From Periplaneta americana (Eukaryota; Arthropoda; Insecta; Blattodea; Blattidae): 64,000 nt of DNA. The stretch is taken from positions 196,297,043 to 196,361,042 of the forward strand of contig NC_091119.1 of NCBI RefSeq assembly GCF_040183065.1. Reading direction: 5' to 3'. The translations under genes and the position numbers were made by a program. Within the stretch, counting starts at the first letter, position 1. Each line of letters begins with the position of its first letter. The notes under the pieces are model-generated. The model searched no databases, was not told the origin of the DNA, and saw only the letters and a program-made list of their open reading frames with translations. Below, one piece after another: positions 24,651 through 36,223 of the stretch.

Positions 24651-24938
24651 GTTTTCATATAGTTATGTTAAAATTCATTTCCATGTACTGTTTGCTTGCC
24701 CATATTTTCACGTTTCCTTTTTTTCTTCGCCAGTCATACGAGAGGATTTAGCCAAGATTCTAAAAAAGATCCATGCTTCGAAACATGGTTTTCTCTTGAA
24801 TTCTTCAAATTCAGTTAAATGTACAAATTCGCAGAAAGGCACATGAATCCTATTTTACATTAATTGAATGAATGTTCAAATATTTCAAGAAGAGCTTATA
24901 ATTTAATGTTAAAGTTATTTTGTTTTTATTTGTTTTAG

Positions 24939-25155
24939 GTATATGTTGGCGTTGGCTTTCTTGGGAAAGGCGGCTTCGTTATTGTTTTTCTTCCTGGCGT
25001 GGTGGTTCTATATTCCACCGTCTGGATTTAAGGAAGCGCTGCAAGCAGCGACACCTACTTCACCTGACGTTACGGCAGATGGCGTTGATGGCGCGCCAAC
25101 CATTTTAATGAATGGACATACGAATCACGCAACCACAATAATGAACGACACTTGA
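24939..25155 (+). CDS. Oatp/SLCO transporter gene, last coding exon
   Basis: Final coding exon. The acceptor has a T-rich tract ending TTTTAG at 24938. The first G completes Arg (CG|G), followed by YMLALAFLGKAASLLFFF and WWFYIPP, the last membrane helix of the family. A poorly conserved hydrophilic cytoplasmic tail (threonine- and asparagine-rich) follows, to TGA at 25153-25155. Seventy-one residues precede the stop. The intron before it is 8102 bp and contains a full reverse-transcriptase LINE, foldback repeats and a satellite. Joined with the two upstream exons it gives about 204 C-terminal residues, consistent with the last three membrane segments of a family whose members are usually 600-750 residues long. 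Confidence 0.9.
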
Positions 25156-25430
25156 AATAAGAGAAATATGGTAAACGATTTAAACCAAAGAAGTTGAATT
25201 TTACAGCCATTCCCTCGTATGGAATAAACATAACTGTGTGTTATTCATAATTTTTACGTATGCGACAAGATAGATGGGTCTGAAAGTAAATACGAACGAC
25301 ATTAATGTTGATGTCTCAGTGAGGTATGTCACAAATAAGATTTTACGGACGTCTAGTTACAGCCGTTCAGCTCTCTGGTTTTTTGGAGATCTAATTCTCG
25401 GCTAGTACAAATAAAAGAGTGAAATAAACA
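25156..25430 (+). other. Oatp gene 3' untranslated region with poly(A) signals
   Basis: Follows the TGA of the Oatp reading frame. Canonical AATAAA signals occur at about 25223 and again near 25410 and 25422, so a short 3' UTR of roughly 90 to 290 bases is likely. The true cleavage site cannot be chosen from sequence alone. Confidence 0.55.
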
Positions 25431-26080
25431 AATGTTTGATTTCGACTTATATTGAGTGTTTCAGAATATCGTCCCGTTTGGTAGGAAGTGACTTGTGTCA
25501 GTTTTACCCTGTCTAAAAATTTAATAACACACGTCATCTTACATTACAAAATCAAGCGATATGAAAATTTTCGTGGTCATATGAACGCCTAAAGACGTTT
25601 TCTTTAAGTATTGCCATATTATTTTCTTGGGTTAGGTTAATTTTGTGTTGCCTAAATTAGAGTTGAAGTATTTTATTGTCGAAGGCATACTTCCATTTCA
25701 GCATCCCACGTCACAGTCATTCTACACATGACAAGTATGGACATATTTCAGAATGATTCCATACAAGAAGGACTCAAGATCTACCGACCGAAAGAAAAGA
25801 TCTTCCGAAATTCGCAGTGCAACTAATGTTCAAAGGTATTTTTACTATCGATTGATTTAAGAAAAATCGCAATATAACTGAATTTTTATATGCATATCTT
25901 AAACTACTATCAATATATCAAATTATAATCAGAGCTACTTCATTAAAAAAATTTTTTCCTAATGAAAGCTTTGGCTTCCTCGATTTATTTTTCACATATT
26001 AGAGGTAGATTTTTTTTGTAGCTGCAGTGTAATGTTTCCATGTACCTTTTCTTCCACAATAAAGAGTGTTAAATGATATA
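25430..26080. other. Unassigned AT-rich DNA downstream of Oatp
   Basis: No reading frame or repeat family recognised. Confidence 0.45.
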
Positions 26081-27265
26081 CAGAGTGATTTATATAGAAC
26101 TGATACATTTCTTTCATTAATTGTTTCAAAACGAATTGTGCTAGCGACAACTTATTATACCTAAAATGTAGAGGAATTTTGGGAGATTATTTACCTCTAT
26201 AGCAAATGTTGAAAATGTCCTCCATCCTGCATAAGGCACAACTCAACACGTCGTTCCATGTTACTGGCCACTCGTTGGAGGACTCTGTTGTCAATAGCTT
26301 GAATCTCCTGTGTGATGTGCTTCAGATCGTCCAATGTCTGGGGACCTGTGGCGTAAACCCTGTCTTTTAAGTAACCCCATAGAAAGAAGTACGGCGTTGT
26401 CAAATCCGGAGATCTCGGTGGCCACAGGTTCCTGGAAATTATTCGGTCGTCACATAACCGGATAAATGGAACCATGCTTCATCTGTGAACCATATGATGG
26501 ACAATATCGCAGGATTTTGCACAATGAACATCTGAAACCAACGACAATAATTCAATCTTTTATCCTTATCTGGTTCCTGTAGCTGATGAACAACCGTAAC
26601 CCTATATGGCTTTAGGCTCTCTGACACATTGAGTAGGTGTACCCTGTCTCCTGCGACAAACGTCTTAATGATTTTTTGGGCGACTGCTCCAGTCGTGCTC
26701 TTACGTCAACAACAACCGTGGGAAGCCTAGATGAACGATGCTTGCCCTTTTCACTCACCAGAGATCCAGTTGTTTCCTATTTGTTTACCAGTCCCACTAT
26801 TGTGTTTCTTTTGGGAGGATTGCGAACACCAAATTCTCTCTGGTATGCCCTTTGAGTAACTGTAATTGAATTCGTAATCCAGTATTGCTTCACAAGGAAG
26901 AGTCGTTGATTTAATGTGTACTGCATTTTCACGTTGACACAAAATGTCGAAAACAGCTGCCAACAATAGGAATAAAACATAAATATCTGCGCATCTAGTG
27001 CTGCCAACAATAGGAATAAAACATAAACATCTGCGCATCTAGTGACAAGGAATCGAAACTCCAGAACATTCTGCTTAATTTGGTGCTAAAATTGGGTCAG
27101 TGCTGCCAACAATAGGAATAAAACATAAACATCTGCGCATCTAGTGACAAGGAATCGAAACTCCAGAACATTCTGCTTAATTTGGTGCTAAAATTGGGTC
27201 ATTGAATGAATTTCCAACGGAATAATTAAAGAAAGAAATGTGTCAGTTCTATATAAATCACTCTG
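26081..27265 (-). mobile_element. Mariner-type element, internally deleted
   Basis: TIRs CAGAGTGATTTATATAGAAC and its complement at the other end, with TA on both sides (26079-26080, 27266-27267). Minus-strand transposase pieces: GLVNK near the N-terminus, FTDEAWFHLSGYV (first catalytic Asp) and, after a gap, NLWPPRSPDLTTPYFFLWGY (third catalytic Asp). The middle segment with the second Asp is missing, so the copy is non-autonomous. A 102-bp unit is tandemly duplicated at 27000-27203, with a 44-bp partial copy before it. Confidence 0.88.
26197..26627 (-). pseudogene. Mariner-type transposase remnant
   Basis: Two minus-strand frames overlap near 26450. The upstream frame ends with WFTDEAWFHLSGYVTTE; the downstream one carries SRNLWPPRSPDLTTP, GYLKDRVYATGPQTLDDL and a terminal MQDGGHFQHLL. 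In the intact family about 80-100 residues containing the second catalytic Asp lie between GYV and SRNLWPP; here they are deleted and the frame is shifted. It is inactive as an enzyme, but the TIRs could be mobilised by a full-length copy. Confidence 0.83.
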
Positions 27266-27269
27266 TAGA

Positions 27270-27940
27270 TAAGATGTTATCAGACCTCTTTGTGCCACAC
27301 GCATTGAATATTATTTGCAGTCAAAAATTTTTCAGATAAATAAATTTGAAATTAAAATTATCTATACGCAGTGTTTTTCAAAATGACTGTAACCCTGACC
27401 ATTGCGAAAATATAGCCAGAAAGAATAGCAATTCCAAGAAGAAATCATTACCTGCATAGTTATACCTCTAATTGGAAATTTCATAACTCCAAAATTGTAA
27501 TATGCGAAATTATCGGCATGAATTATTTTTAAGATTTACGTAACACTCTCACCGTTACAAAAATAGAGCAAATTGGACGAATCTTTATTTTTCTATAAAC
27601 ACAACATTTTTCTGGACACTAAGATATGTTTTAGGATCTGTACATATTTCTTCCTTAGGCATACTTTTATTTTGAAGCCAGAGAGAAACACCAGCAATCG
27701 GTTCTTTAAGAACACTATTGAAAATAGTTGTTAAGACAGTTCTGTTCTTCGATATTTGCCAGATTGGAATTTTCAGAATTTTATTATGCACTATTATTTA
27801 TTTCTTTTAATATTTATTTCAGTTTTAAAGACGGACTTTTTTAAACAGGAAAATAATATTAGAAGGGATTCTAATATGCGACGGAGAGAAAAGTGCATTT
27901 ATGCATTATTGATTATGTATATCTGAAACGTAAAGAAGGG
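27270..27940. other. Unassigned AT-rich DNA
   Basis: No supported gene or recognisable family. Confidence 0.4.
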
Positions 27941-28400
27941 CAGCACTGCTACTTACAGACCTGTTACTAAATCTACGTATTACTCTGTGAAGAGATTTAT
28001 TAAATCTACATACTTAGACTTCAACAAACAAAATTTGATAACTCAATCCCAAGGGAAAAAATGGAACTCCCTGCATCAAAATCCACAGTTAATTCCCGAT
28101 TTACCACGAAAATCGTCTGTAGCTGCATTTAGATTGGCAACAGGCCATGATTGTTTGGCCAAACACCTGCGTAGAATTGGAATATATCAGTCCCCTAACT
28201 GCCCATTGTGCAACTCAAACCAAGAAATGGATTCGGAACACCTCAAAATCTGTGCTTCAGTGGCTGGTCATGATATTATCTTTGAAAAATATTGGAGTGC
28301 AAGAGGTCAAATGACTTTATTGTCAAACGCCTGGCATTAGAAAACAACAACATATCTGAAACGTTTAATTTAAAACTGAGGTAAGGTATGAGGGAGGGGG
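27940..28400 (+). mobile_element. LINE C-terminal fragment (RNase-H/zinc-knuckle end)
   Basis: Open from about 27987 to 28340: SSVAAFRLATGHDCLAKHL, RIGIYQSPNCPLCN, DSEHLKICASV and YWSARGQMTLL. This is the Cys/His-containing end that follows RNase H in Jockey/R1-type polyproteins. 5'-truncated. Confidence 0.8.
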
Positions 28401-29347
28401 TATGGGCTTAAAAATATGCCTTTTGTGTGCAATACTAGAAACGAAATTTCTACTTTTGTTTGTTCAGTAAATTATTTCAGCTACATATGCTTCTGATTGG
28501 TAATTCAAGAAAATAAAACTAAACAATAATCAACAATAGTATTGGAAGTGTAACGAAGAACTTTATCGTTGAGGAACTTGTGAACTATATTGTAATGAGG
28601 AAGCGCATTTCGTCATGACACCGATTTTTTATTTTGTTTTGCAGTTATATTCACTGCAGCCATTTTCTTTAATGTCTTCTACTTCATCAATATGGCTGAT
28701 GACAGACGTAATCCTCGATTGATAATTTTGATCCATTTATGCACCTCACGTTAGTGCGGAAAGTATGTTGATATTCGAGTGCATCAAGGCAATTTGTAAA
28801 TACTGTAAGTACAATTATTTAGCCTGCATAATACTGAAAATGAAATAAACGCAAGGGAAAAGTGATCGTATTATGATTTAGTGGGCCATTTTGTTGACTT
28901 GGATTATGGCAGCGATACAAGAAAACTTCTGTGAATAATATGCCTGTAATTGCCGTGTGAACATGTAATAAGTGTGCAGCTGTGTAACATTTTCTTGGAC
29001 CCAGCCTACGTTTGCGAGTATTTATTGTGGAAACTATCGGACTGTAACAATTGTGAAATGTGTTTTTCTTTTTTTGGAGGGGGGGATCATTGTAGCGTTT
29101 CGCGAATATAAGGAAAAAGTTGAAGCCGATAAGAAAACATTCCTAAACAGTTGTGACCGGTGATGAATTCAACAATATAACTTAATTAAAACCTTATACA
29201 ATTTAATCACTCAGGCTTGCCACGTTAAATTCCAACGAAAATATATTATCGTAGTATTACAACAATGGCCAAAGAATGTCATTTATCTTATTTCAGAACT
29301 GTTTCGTTGACATTCAAGATAGTAATTAGGGACATTTATTTTAAAAT

Positions 29348-29465
29348 AACAGTCTACTATATACAGTCACGAAGCTTGGGATGATTTTTTGCAAATCTCG
29401 CGATAGTTGCCAGCCGCTTGGAGCGCTGTGAGTACTAGGAACAATAGACTGTGCCACAGCCATCG
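29348..29465. repeat. Rearranged CACAGTCTA MITE
   Basis: Left end AACAGTCTACTATATACAGT and the phrase GGAACAATAGACTGTGCC, which is internal and reversed in the full copies. It is an incomplete, rearranged copy. Confidence 0.6.
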
Positions 29466-30867
29466 TGATCTAATACAGGCCATAAGGCAGACCATTTAAC
29501 TCGCTTAACCCGATCACGAAGGGCGGCGTTTCAACCATATAAATTACTTGGAATGCATAAACAGTAACATATGTTTCTCTAAAATGTAGTGTAATTCCAT
29601 TAATAAAATTTAAAACAATGATTATGAGATACTTCAGACATAATTTACTTGCGAGTTAAGATGTAATATTATTTATGGTGTGAAAATTACGTTGTTCGTA
29701 TGTGTAATACCTGCCTTTATTTCGATTAAATATTGCGAAATTCTTGTACATTCATTTATGCACGATTCAATAATGTTCAATTGCAACGCACGGATATTTA
29801 GATATGTTGAAATTATAGGTTATGTTTACTGTACCAGTTGCCCTTTTCTGTCTAAATTTAGTTACCTCCAATGCCTTAACATTCATATGAAAATTATAGG
29901 TTATGTTTACTATATTTAACTTATATTCCTAAATTCGCAATCATACATTATAATTAAGCATAATGTCAGGTATGATACCTCGGACATTCAATTTGTCTGT
30001 ATTTTAATACTACAATTGAGTACTGAATTATTGTATTTATCTACTACTTAAGAGATGAAGTACGTACACTAATTTCATAGGAGTGGTATGGTAAATTTTC
30101 TTTCTACAATTAAGGAAGGTAGATGTGCTAAATTAAAATCACAATATAAATTCGTTTTTATTTGAACCTCAAAATAGTTTTCATTCTAAACTTGAAATGT
30201 TGACGCGAACAGATTATGTTAACATGTAAAATTCTCTTCACATTAAAATAACACAGTTTTGTAATTATTTCTGCAACAGATTATGCAACAAGAAGTAAAC
30301 GGAACTTACAACACATTACACTAAATAAAGCTTAGCAATGATAAGCAATAAAGTTATAATATAATATTTCACTGAGCTCCAAACACTGAAATAGAAAACC
30401 CGAACAAACATTACGGCGTGGTCTATATCGAAAAAGCATTGACTGTGCTGTATTTTGCATTTTTGTGAAAAGCTATGTAAACTGTGAAATGTTCTTTATC
30501 GGTTGTAATAACTGTAAATGGCTAAAATACAATAATTTGAATAATAATATGGGACAAGGAGACGTTTGTAGTACTATAAATTGTAAGAAAAATAGATTAG
30601 AGTTATCCTTCTTCCGAAAGATCCAGGAAGGTGAGTTTATAGAATATAATATATACTTTATGAAAATAATATATAAACCTTATGTATTTCATATTTCAAT
30701 AGTGAAAGGAAGGTGTTAATTTTTCAAAAGAACACGATATCGAAAGTACAATACATTTTATGGTCTGCTAGGGAAAGAGTCTGTGATGAGGCGATAGTAA
30801 CGATCCTGGTGGTGAGCAACTATCTATGGATGCATATTCTGTTTATGTTTGTATATTTAGTAAGTAT

Positions 30868-30899
30868 TAAGCTTCGTGATTGTATATACTAGACTGTGG
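30868..30899. repeat. Solo end of CACAGTCTA MITE
   Basis: AAGCTTCGTGATTGTATATA continuing to ACTAGACTGTG: one terminal repeat only, with no partner nearby. Confidence 0.6.
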
Positions 30900-32008
30900 T
30901 ACAAGTTACTATAAAAAGATCATGGGAATTATTATTGGTCCTTACAAGTAGTAATATATATTTTAGGTTCAGAAAAATGAATATTTTCCTATAGTTCATT
31001 ATAATTTACATTAGGCGGGAATTATTTCCTGGGAGGAAAATCCTCACTGTACCATCGTCTGAATTCATCAACGGTTGTGACACTAAAGAAATGTATTTAT
31101 TACTTACGTGAGAGATGTGTGATTTTATGTACGTTAAAGGAAATGCATATATGAATGTCACAAGCTCTTTGTACAAAACTTTTTTGTTCCGTTCTTATTC
31201 GTAAATATGTTAATATGTATACTTGAAATACAAGATTGAGTAACATTCCAAAGAAACTGGAAGTGATATATCAGATGTTATGTATATTTGAAAGACGTGA
31301 AGCACACATTATATGAGAAAAAAAATATCTGAGCAGAAAGGCGTACAAAATATAACACCAACACGAAAACAAAGTACATTTAAATATTTTTATTAACAAG
31401 TTTACACTATTGGGTTGAATGAGTGTTTGCATTTTGTTTCTACACATTGTGTGTTTCTATACACTATCGACAAACAGAATTCAGTATTCTTCCTGCAGAA
31501 AACTTTGTTGGATCATTAATTTTTTTATCAGTTAAACTATTGAATATATTGAACATTTAAAATTTTTTAAATTATATTGCTGATAAAATGCTGTATCGTA
31601 AAATTAGAAAACAGCTTTGAACATTACTTTTAAATAAGGTATTAAAATAGGTAAAATAATAATAATAATAATAATAACAATAATAATCATGGCTGCTCCA
31701 AAATAACTATCAAATATTAAATTGAAAATTTCAAGGAAAACTGACCATTGTAAATATTATATTTAAGTGGTTTCTGAATGGAAGCTGTAAACTGAAAGAG
31801 ACCCAACATACAGGGTTGGGCAAAATACTGACATCCAAGTATTTCAAATACAAATACAAAATACTTAAAAAATTAACCAAAATACATTTGTATTTCAAAT
31901 ACTCAAAATACATTTGTATTTCAAATACTCAAAATACATTTTTATTTGAAATACTCGATACAATAAATAGGCCTAAAGTAATAAGAATGTTACTGAAAAT
32001 CTAAAATA

Positions 32009-33571
32009 CACTCAGGGACAAAAAAAAAACCGGACACTTAAATATTTGCTGGTATTTTTCAAAACATTATCTTCTCATACAATATTATGGTAACCATCTG
32101 TTGTTATGGAGACGTCTATACATTGTTGATTGTTTTTTTGTTTTATAAACAAGCCATTACAACCAAATATTCCAATTTTGCTTTCGGAGTCTCAGCTATA
32201 ACAATTTTGTCTCAACCATTTTGTGCTTCATTATCGTTATCATTCGTTATTTCTTTATTTTTACATTATCTGAGTTTAAGTGGGGTTGTAACATTTGTCT
32301 TAAAACAAGATGCGTCCTGAAGATGTGGCTCGAGCTGTAGCCCTTTACGATGATGGACGCAGTGTACGTTACATTGCAAATGTTATGAATATGGCTAGAA
32401 GCACAACCCATGATGCCATAAAACGGTATAGAGAGACCCTAGAATATACCAGAAGACCAGGTTCGGGTCGTCCAAGAGCTACAAATCCAAATGAAGACAG
32501 GTATATGGTGTTGAGAGTTCTTAGGGAGCGCAACCTGCCAGCTACTAGTGTAGCCCAGCTATTTGTTAACATGCATGAACCCCAATTTCGGCCAAAACAG
32601 TTAGAAGGAGGTTGAAAGCAAGTGGACTGATATCAAGTAGACCTGCAACTGATCCCAGACTTCTCAGGATGCATCGAGTTGAACGACTGCGTTTTGCAAA
32701 TGATCACAGGGATTGGAGAAATGGACAGTGGAGCTGTGTTCTGTTCACCAATGAGTCCCGTTTCAATCTGTGCTCTCCTGATGGACATGAAAGAGTTTGG
32801 AGAAGGAGGGGAGAACGATTTTCACAGTGTTGCATTTCCGAAAATGTGCCGTATGGAGGTGGTGGAGTGATGGTTTGGGCAGGAGTGTGTACAGATGCTC
32901 GTACAGAGTTGGTTTTTGTTGAAAATGGAAGACTAACAACTGATAGGTATATAAATGAATGTTTGGCTGATCATGTTGTGCCATTTGGCCAATTTGTAGG
33001 CGATAATTTTGTTTTAATGCATGATAATGCACGGCCGCATATTGCCCATGCGGTCGGAGATTATCTCCAAGAAGTGGGAATCCATGTTCTTCCATGGCCA
33101 GCAAGGAGTCCAGACATGAACCCAATTGAACACGTGTGGGACATGCTGGGACGGCGTGTTAAGAATAGACGACCGAGACCAGAATCGTTACAAGAGTTGA
33201 GGAGAGCACTTGGCGAAGAATGGGAACTTATTCCTCAAGAAGACATTGCTAACCAAATTGAGAGCATGCCAAGACGTATGGATGCAGTTATTCAAGCCAG
33301 AGGGGGTAATACCCGTTACTAAAAAGAGTTTTTAATGTTTAAGGCGCCATAAAATGAAAAAAAAAACAGTTAGACCAAACGATGCCATAGTTATACGCCC
33401 TTTGTAATTTTTTGTAAATTTTCTCATCAGAGATTTTTTTTTCAAATGTTGTCGTATAAGGTGCTAAATGAAACATTATTTTGTTTAAATGGATTTTGTT
33501 TCATTTTGAAATAATTGGCAACAAAATATAAGCAAATATAGAAGTGTCCGGGTTTTTTTTGTCCCTGAGTG
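32009..33571 (+). mobile_element. Tc1-like transposon
   Basis: TIR CACTCAGGGACAAAAAAAAA with complement TTTTTTTTGTCCCTGAGTG, flanked by TA on both sides. 1563 bp, with a transposase on the + strand in two frames. It is inserted in the hAT element. Confidence 0.93.
32310..33322 (+). pseudogene. Tc1 transposase, frameshifted and missing the first catalytic Asp
   Basis: Starts MRPEDVARAVALYDDGRS, a helix-turn-helix DNA-binding half (SVRYIANVMNMARSTTHD, then RRPGSGRPR, the GRPR-like hook). A frame change near 32580-32600 leads to the second half: ETTVRRRLKASG-like sequence, then WSCVLFTNESRFNLCSPDG. In the DD34E family this reads FTDESRF; here Asp is Asn (AAT). The second Asp (FVLMHDNARPH) and the Glu (PDMNPIEHVWDMLGRR) are present. 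It ends at the TAA near 33320. Length fits the usual ~340 residues if the frame is ignored. The copy is therefore inactive twice over, although its TIRs are well preserved. Confidence 0.9.
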
Positions 33572-33869
33572 TATTATATTAACATTAAAAGTATTTTTAC
33601 CTCGAAATTTTGTATAAGCACTGTAACTCAACATTCTTCCTTTTCCCAGTCAGCAATTAAATTATGCTACATATGAATAACTACTGCTCCCTTAAAAAAA
33701 ACAGTTTCTCAAGAAGTTTATCAGATAAGGATCCCCTTGCTGGTGAATGAATAAATCCTGCAAAACAGAACAGTCTTTCTACAGGTGCAGAGGTACACAA
33801 ACTTGTACATACTAGGTTCAAAAAGTTCCCGGAATTTGCTAGCATCATAGAAACAACGTACCTTAAACA

Positions 33870-34640
33870 CTATTCTACAGCATTCCCTTCAAAATAGTTG
33901 CCTTCCGCAACAACACACTTTTGCCAACGCGTGTAGAGTTCCTGGAAGCAGGCCTGGAAGCCATTTTGTGAAACCCGTCTTAGTGCTCTCGTCGCGTTTG
34001 CGATAACCTCTTCAGCATTGAATCTCCGTCCTTTCAGATGACTTTTCAGACGGGGAAACAGAAAGTAATCAGGTGGTGAGAGATCAGGAGAGTATGGTGA
34101 GTGATCCAAAGCAGTTATGTTGTGCCTGGCAAGAAAATTCTTTACAATAATTGCGCGATGAGCAGGTGCATTGTCATGCATAAGGAACCAGTTGTTTTCT
34201 ACCCACTTTTCTGGACGTTTCCTTCTCACTGCGTCCCAGAGGTGACGGAGGGTTTCTACGTACAATTCTTTCGTTACAGTACGACCTTCTGGAATGAACT
34301 CATGGTGCATGAGACCCTGAGAGTCGAAGAAAACTTCCAAAATAACTTTGCTTTAAGTGTGCTTAAATGCGACAGGCTCATGTCAGTAGATTTACTGGCA
34401 TATGAAAGAACTCCTGCGGGACAAAATTCCGGCACATCCGGCGATGCTGATATAACCTCTGCAGTTGCGAGCGTCGTTAAATAAAACATAACATTTAAAA
34501 TAACTTTGCCTTTGGAAGTGTGCCTAGGAAAGTTTTGCTTCCGAGGAGATGTTTTCGATTTCCACTCAGATGACTGTCGTTTAGGGACTGGGTCGTACAA
34601 GTAGCACCAGTTTCATTTTGTTTAAGAAATCACCATCTTC
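33870..34640 (-). pseudogene. Mariner transposase, disrupted
   Basis: The C-terminal 156 residues are open: VENNWFLMHDNAPAHRA (second catalytic Asp) and YSPDLSPPDYFLFPRLKS (third Asp, the DD34D spacing), ending VAEGNYFEGNAVE. Upstream of the SINE the frame continues with YDPVPKRQSSEWKSKTSPRK. The region of the first catalytic Asp (about 34600) is altered by a frame change and reads Asn at that place. The N-terminal DNA-binding domain is mostly absent. No active protein is possible. Confidence 0.87.
34352..34496 (+). repeat. 5'-truncated SINE inside the mariner
   Basis: Flanked by the 13-bp target duplication AAAATAACTTTGC (34339-34351; 34497-34509). It carries GGGACAAAATTCCGGCACAT and tail GCGTCGTTAAATAAAACATA. 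It splits the mariner transposase frame. Confidence 0.9.
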
Positions 34641-35089
34641 ATCAGCCATACTGATCATGTCCCCAGCAAAACACAGAACTTGATGTTTGTACTTTGCTCT
34701 GTGGACATAATTACAAAATGCGACGAACAAACAAAACACTATGATAAACAAATGCCTACAACTCAAAACCAATAATTGCCATTATCAACAAACTTTAAAG
34801 AAATGACATCATGAATGTTACCAACAAAACAAATGTATAATATCCCTTGTTATATATTAATACGAAAAATGGTAGTAAAATTCCGGGAACTTTTTGAACC
34901 TAGTAGTATTATACTTTATAAAAGCTTGTTTCGCTGTTGGGTAATTCTCTAGAGAGCACAGGGTTGTGCCTTTGCCATTGAAGATGAGATGGCTCTCTGA
35001 CACTGCCTCACCAAATGATAAGAAGAGGACACAATATGTATGTGAAACCAGCTGAGCAGTTCTCTGTTACACCTGTTTATATCATGTTT

Positions 35090-35410
35090 TAATTACAATA
35101 TTTGAGAGATTGAGTCATAAAGAGAATTCCATCTAGTTGGGCAAGGAAACTTTGATGAATATTTCAAGAAATTTGATATAATTTCTGAATATTTGGGTCT
35201 CCTAGACGCATTCCATAATGCTGAACATTTAGCAAGTGTTGGGTAATGGATGCTTGATGCTGTTGGAGATTTCTTCATGGCATTAAGGAAATCAGTTGTG
35301 GCAAGAAAACTAAGTGTATGGCTAGCACATCTGAAATGGGTAGGCAAATAAGACAAAAGTTCATTCTTCAAATCCAAATCCAAAACTTGAAGGACAAGAA
35401 GAAAAAAAAG
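35090..35410 (-). pseudogene. hAT transposase remnant
   Basis: Minus-strand residues HFRCASHTLSFLATTDF (the C..H signature of hAT cores) and ALWNASRRPKYSE, then FPCPTRWNSLYDSI (the RW motif). The fragment is the middle of a hAT transposase, cut at both ends and lying inside hAT termini. It is unrelated in detail to the transposase at 875-2359. Confidence 0.78.
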
Positions 35411-35539
35411 TATTTTAAGTATTTGAAATACAAAATACATCAATTCTATGTATTTAAATACAAAATACTTTCGAAAATCTTTACAAATTACAAAATACAA
35501 ATGTATTTCAAATACTGCCCAGCCCTGCCAACATAACAT

Positions 35540-36220
35540 AAAAGTTCCTAGTTTACACTAAAATATCCTTCATTTAAACGAGGTTGTAATAAGTACACTC
35601 AGGACAAAAAAATTTAAATCTCACCAATTTTTATTTTTTGGTAGCGAAAATTTCCTGTTTACGGGTAGGGATTTATCTGGATGACTTTTTCTTTCTCTGA
35701 TTTCTAATATTGAAGAATTGAAGCAACCATTTACTCAGAAAATATAGAAAATTCTTTGAATACTAAACAAAATATGGAAGCTATTGACGACTGAATAACA
35801 ATGTTACGGTCATGTATTAAGTTTATGTTACCCGCATTTTACATAAATGACTTCGATTTGTGAATGAAACTGTGGTTTTGCAATATGCATTCTTACTTTA
35901 AATAAAGTTACAATTATTTCTTACTAGATGGCGTAATATAAAAAATGAACGTAATGGCGAATGAAAAAATTCCATCTCTTCTTCATAGTGGTAGTCAAGA
36001 ACCGGGGGGTTTGTTTCAAACATGTTATAAACACTAAAAAAAATACAGGAGCTTATTGACCTCTCTTTATTAAACTTTATGCATTCTCGATCTAAAACAA
36101 AGTTTTCATACTTTTCTTCCTTAATACCTGAAGCTCGATAAAATTTGTACATATCACTATATACCCCAGAATTATTATTCTTATCCATTTTGAATCTTGC
36201 GTACACTACTTTTAACACTT
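35540..36220. other. AT-rich DNA, possible decayed Tc1-type end
   Basis: ACACTCAGGACAAAAAAATT near 35593 resembles a Tc1-type terminus, but no partner was found. No gene supported. Confidence 0.35.
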
Positions 36221-36223
36221 GAA

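Larger units (their letters stand above)
16837..24938 (+). other. Oatp last intron with repeats
   Basis: An 8.1-kb intron with GTGAGT donor and TTTTAG acceptor. It contains a reversed LINE 3' end, a SINE-in-SINE, a near-complete LINE, two foldback repeats, a TTTA/TCAC satellite, an AAT microsatellite and a reversed SINE. The stretches 20410-21055, 21465-22075 and 22985-24290 hold AT-rich sequence with no recognisable gene. Confidence 0.8.
28400..31800. other. Long AT-rich stretch, no gene seen
   Basis: Apart from the two MITE pieces listed separately and a short AAT run at about 31655-31690, I recognise nothing coding. Frames here are short and AT-driven. Confidence 0.5.
33812..34903 (-). 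mobile_element. Mariner element containing a SINE
   Basis: TIR CTAGGTTCAAAAAGTTCCCG with complement CGGGAACTTTTTGAACCTAG, TA on each side (33810-33811, 34904-34905). Transposase on the minus strand. A SINE sits at 34352-34496. A second copy of the same family is at 63502 to the window end. Confidence 0.93.
31811..35527 (-). mobile_element. hAT element carrying three nested insertions
   Basis: Ends CAGGGTTGGGCAAAATACT and the complement GCCCAGCCCTG, with an exact 8-bp duplication CCAACATA at 31803-31810 and 35528-35535. Subterminal DNA repeats CAAATACAAAATAC-type motifs at both ends (31840-31960; 35440-35515). Removing the Tc1 (32009-33571) and mariner (33812-34903) leaves roughly 1.06 kb, so it is an internally deleted hAT. 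Confidence 0.92.

Noticed and set aside
29680-30720. Short frames at 29680-29919 and 30465-30719
   Set aside because: Compositionally AT-driven, with no motif, splice context or homology that I can recognise.
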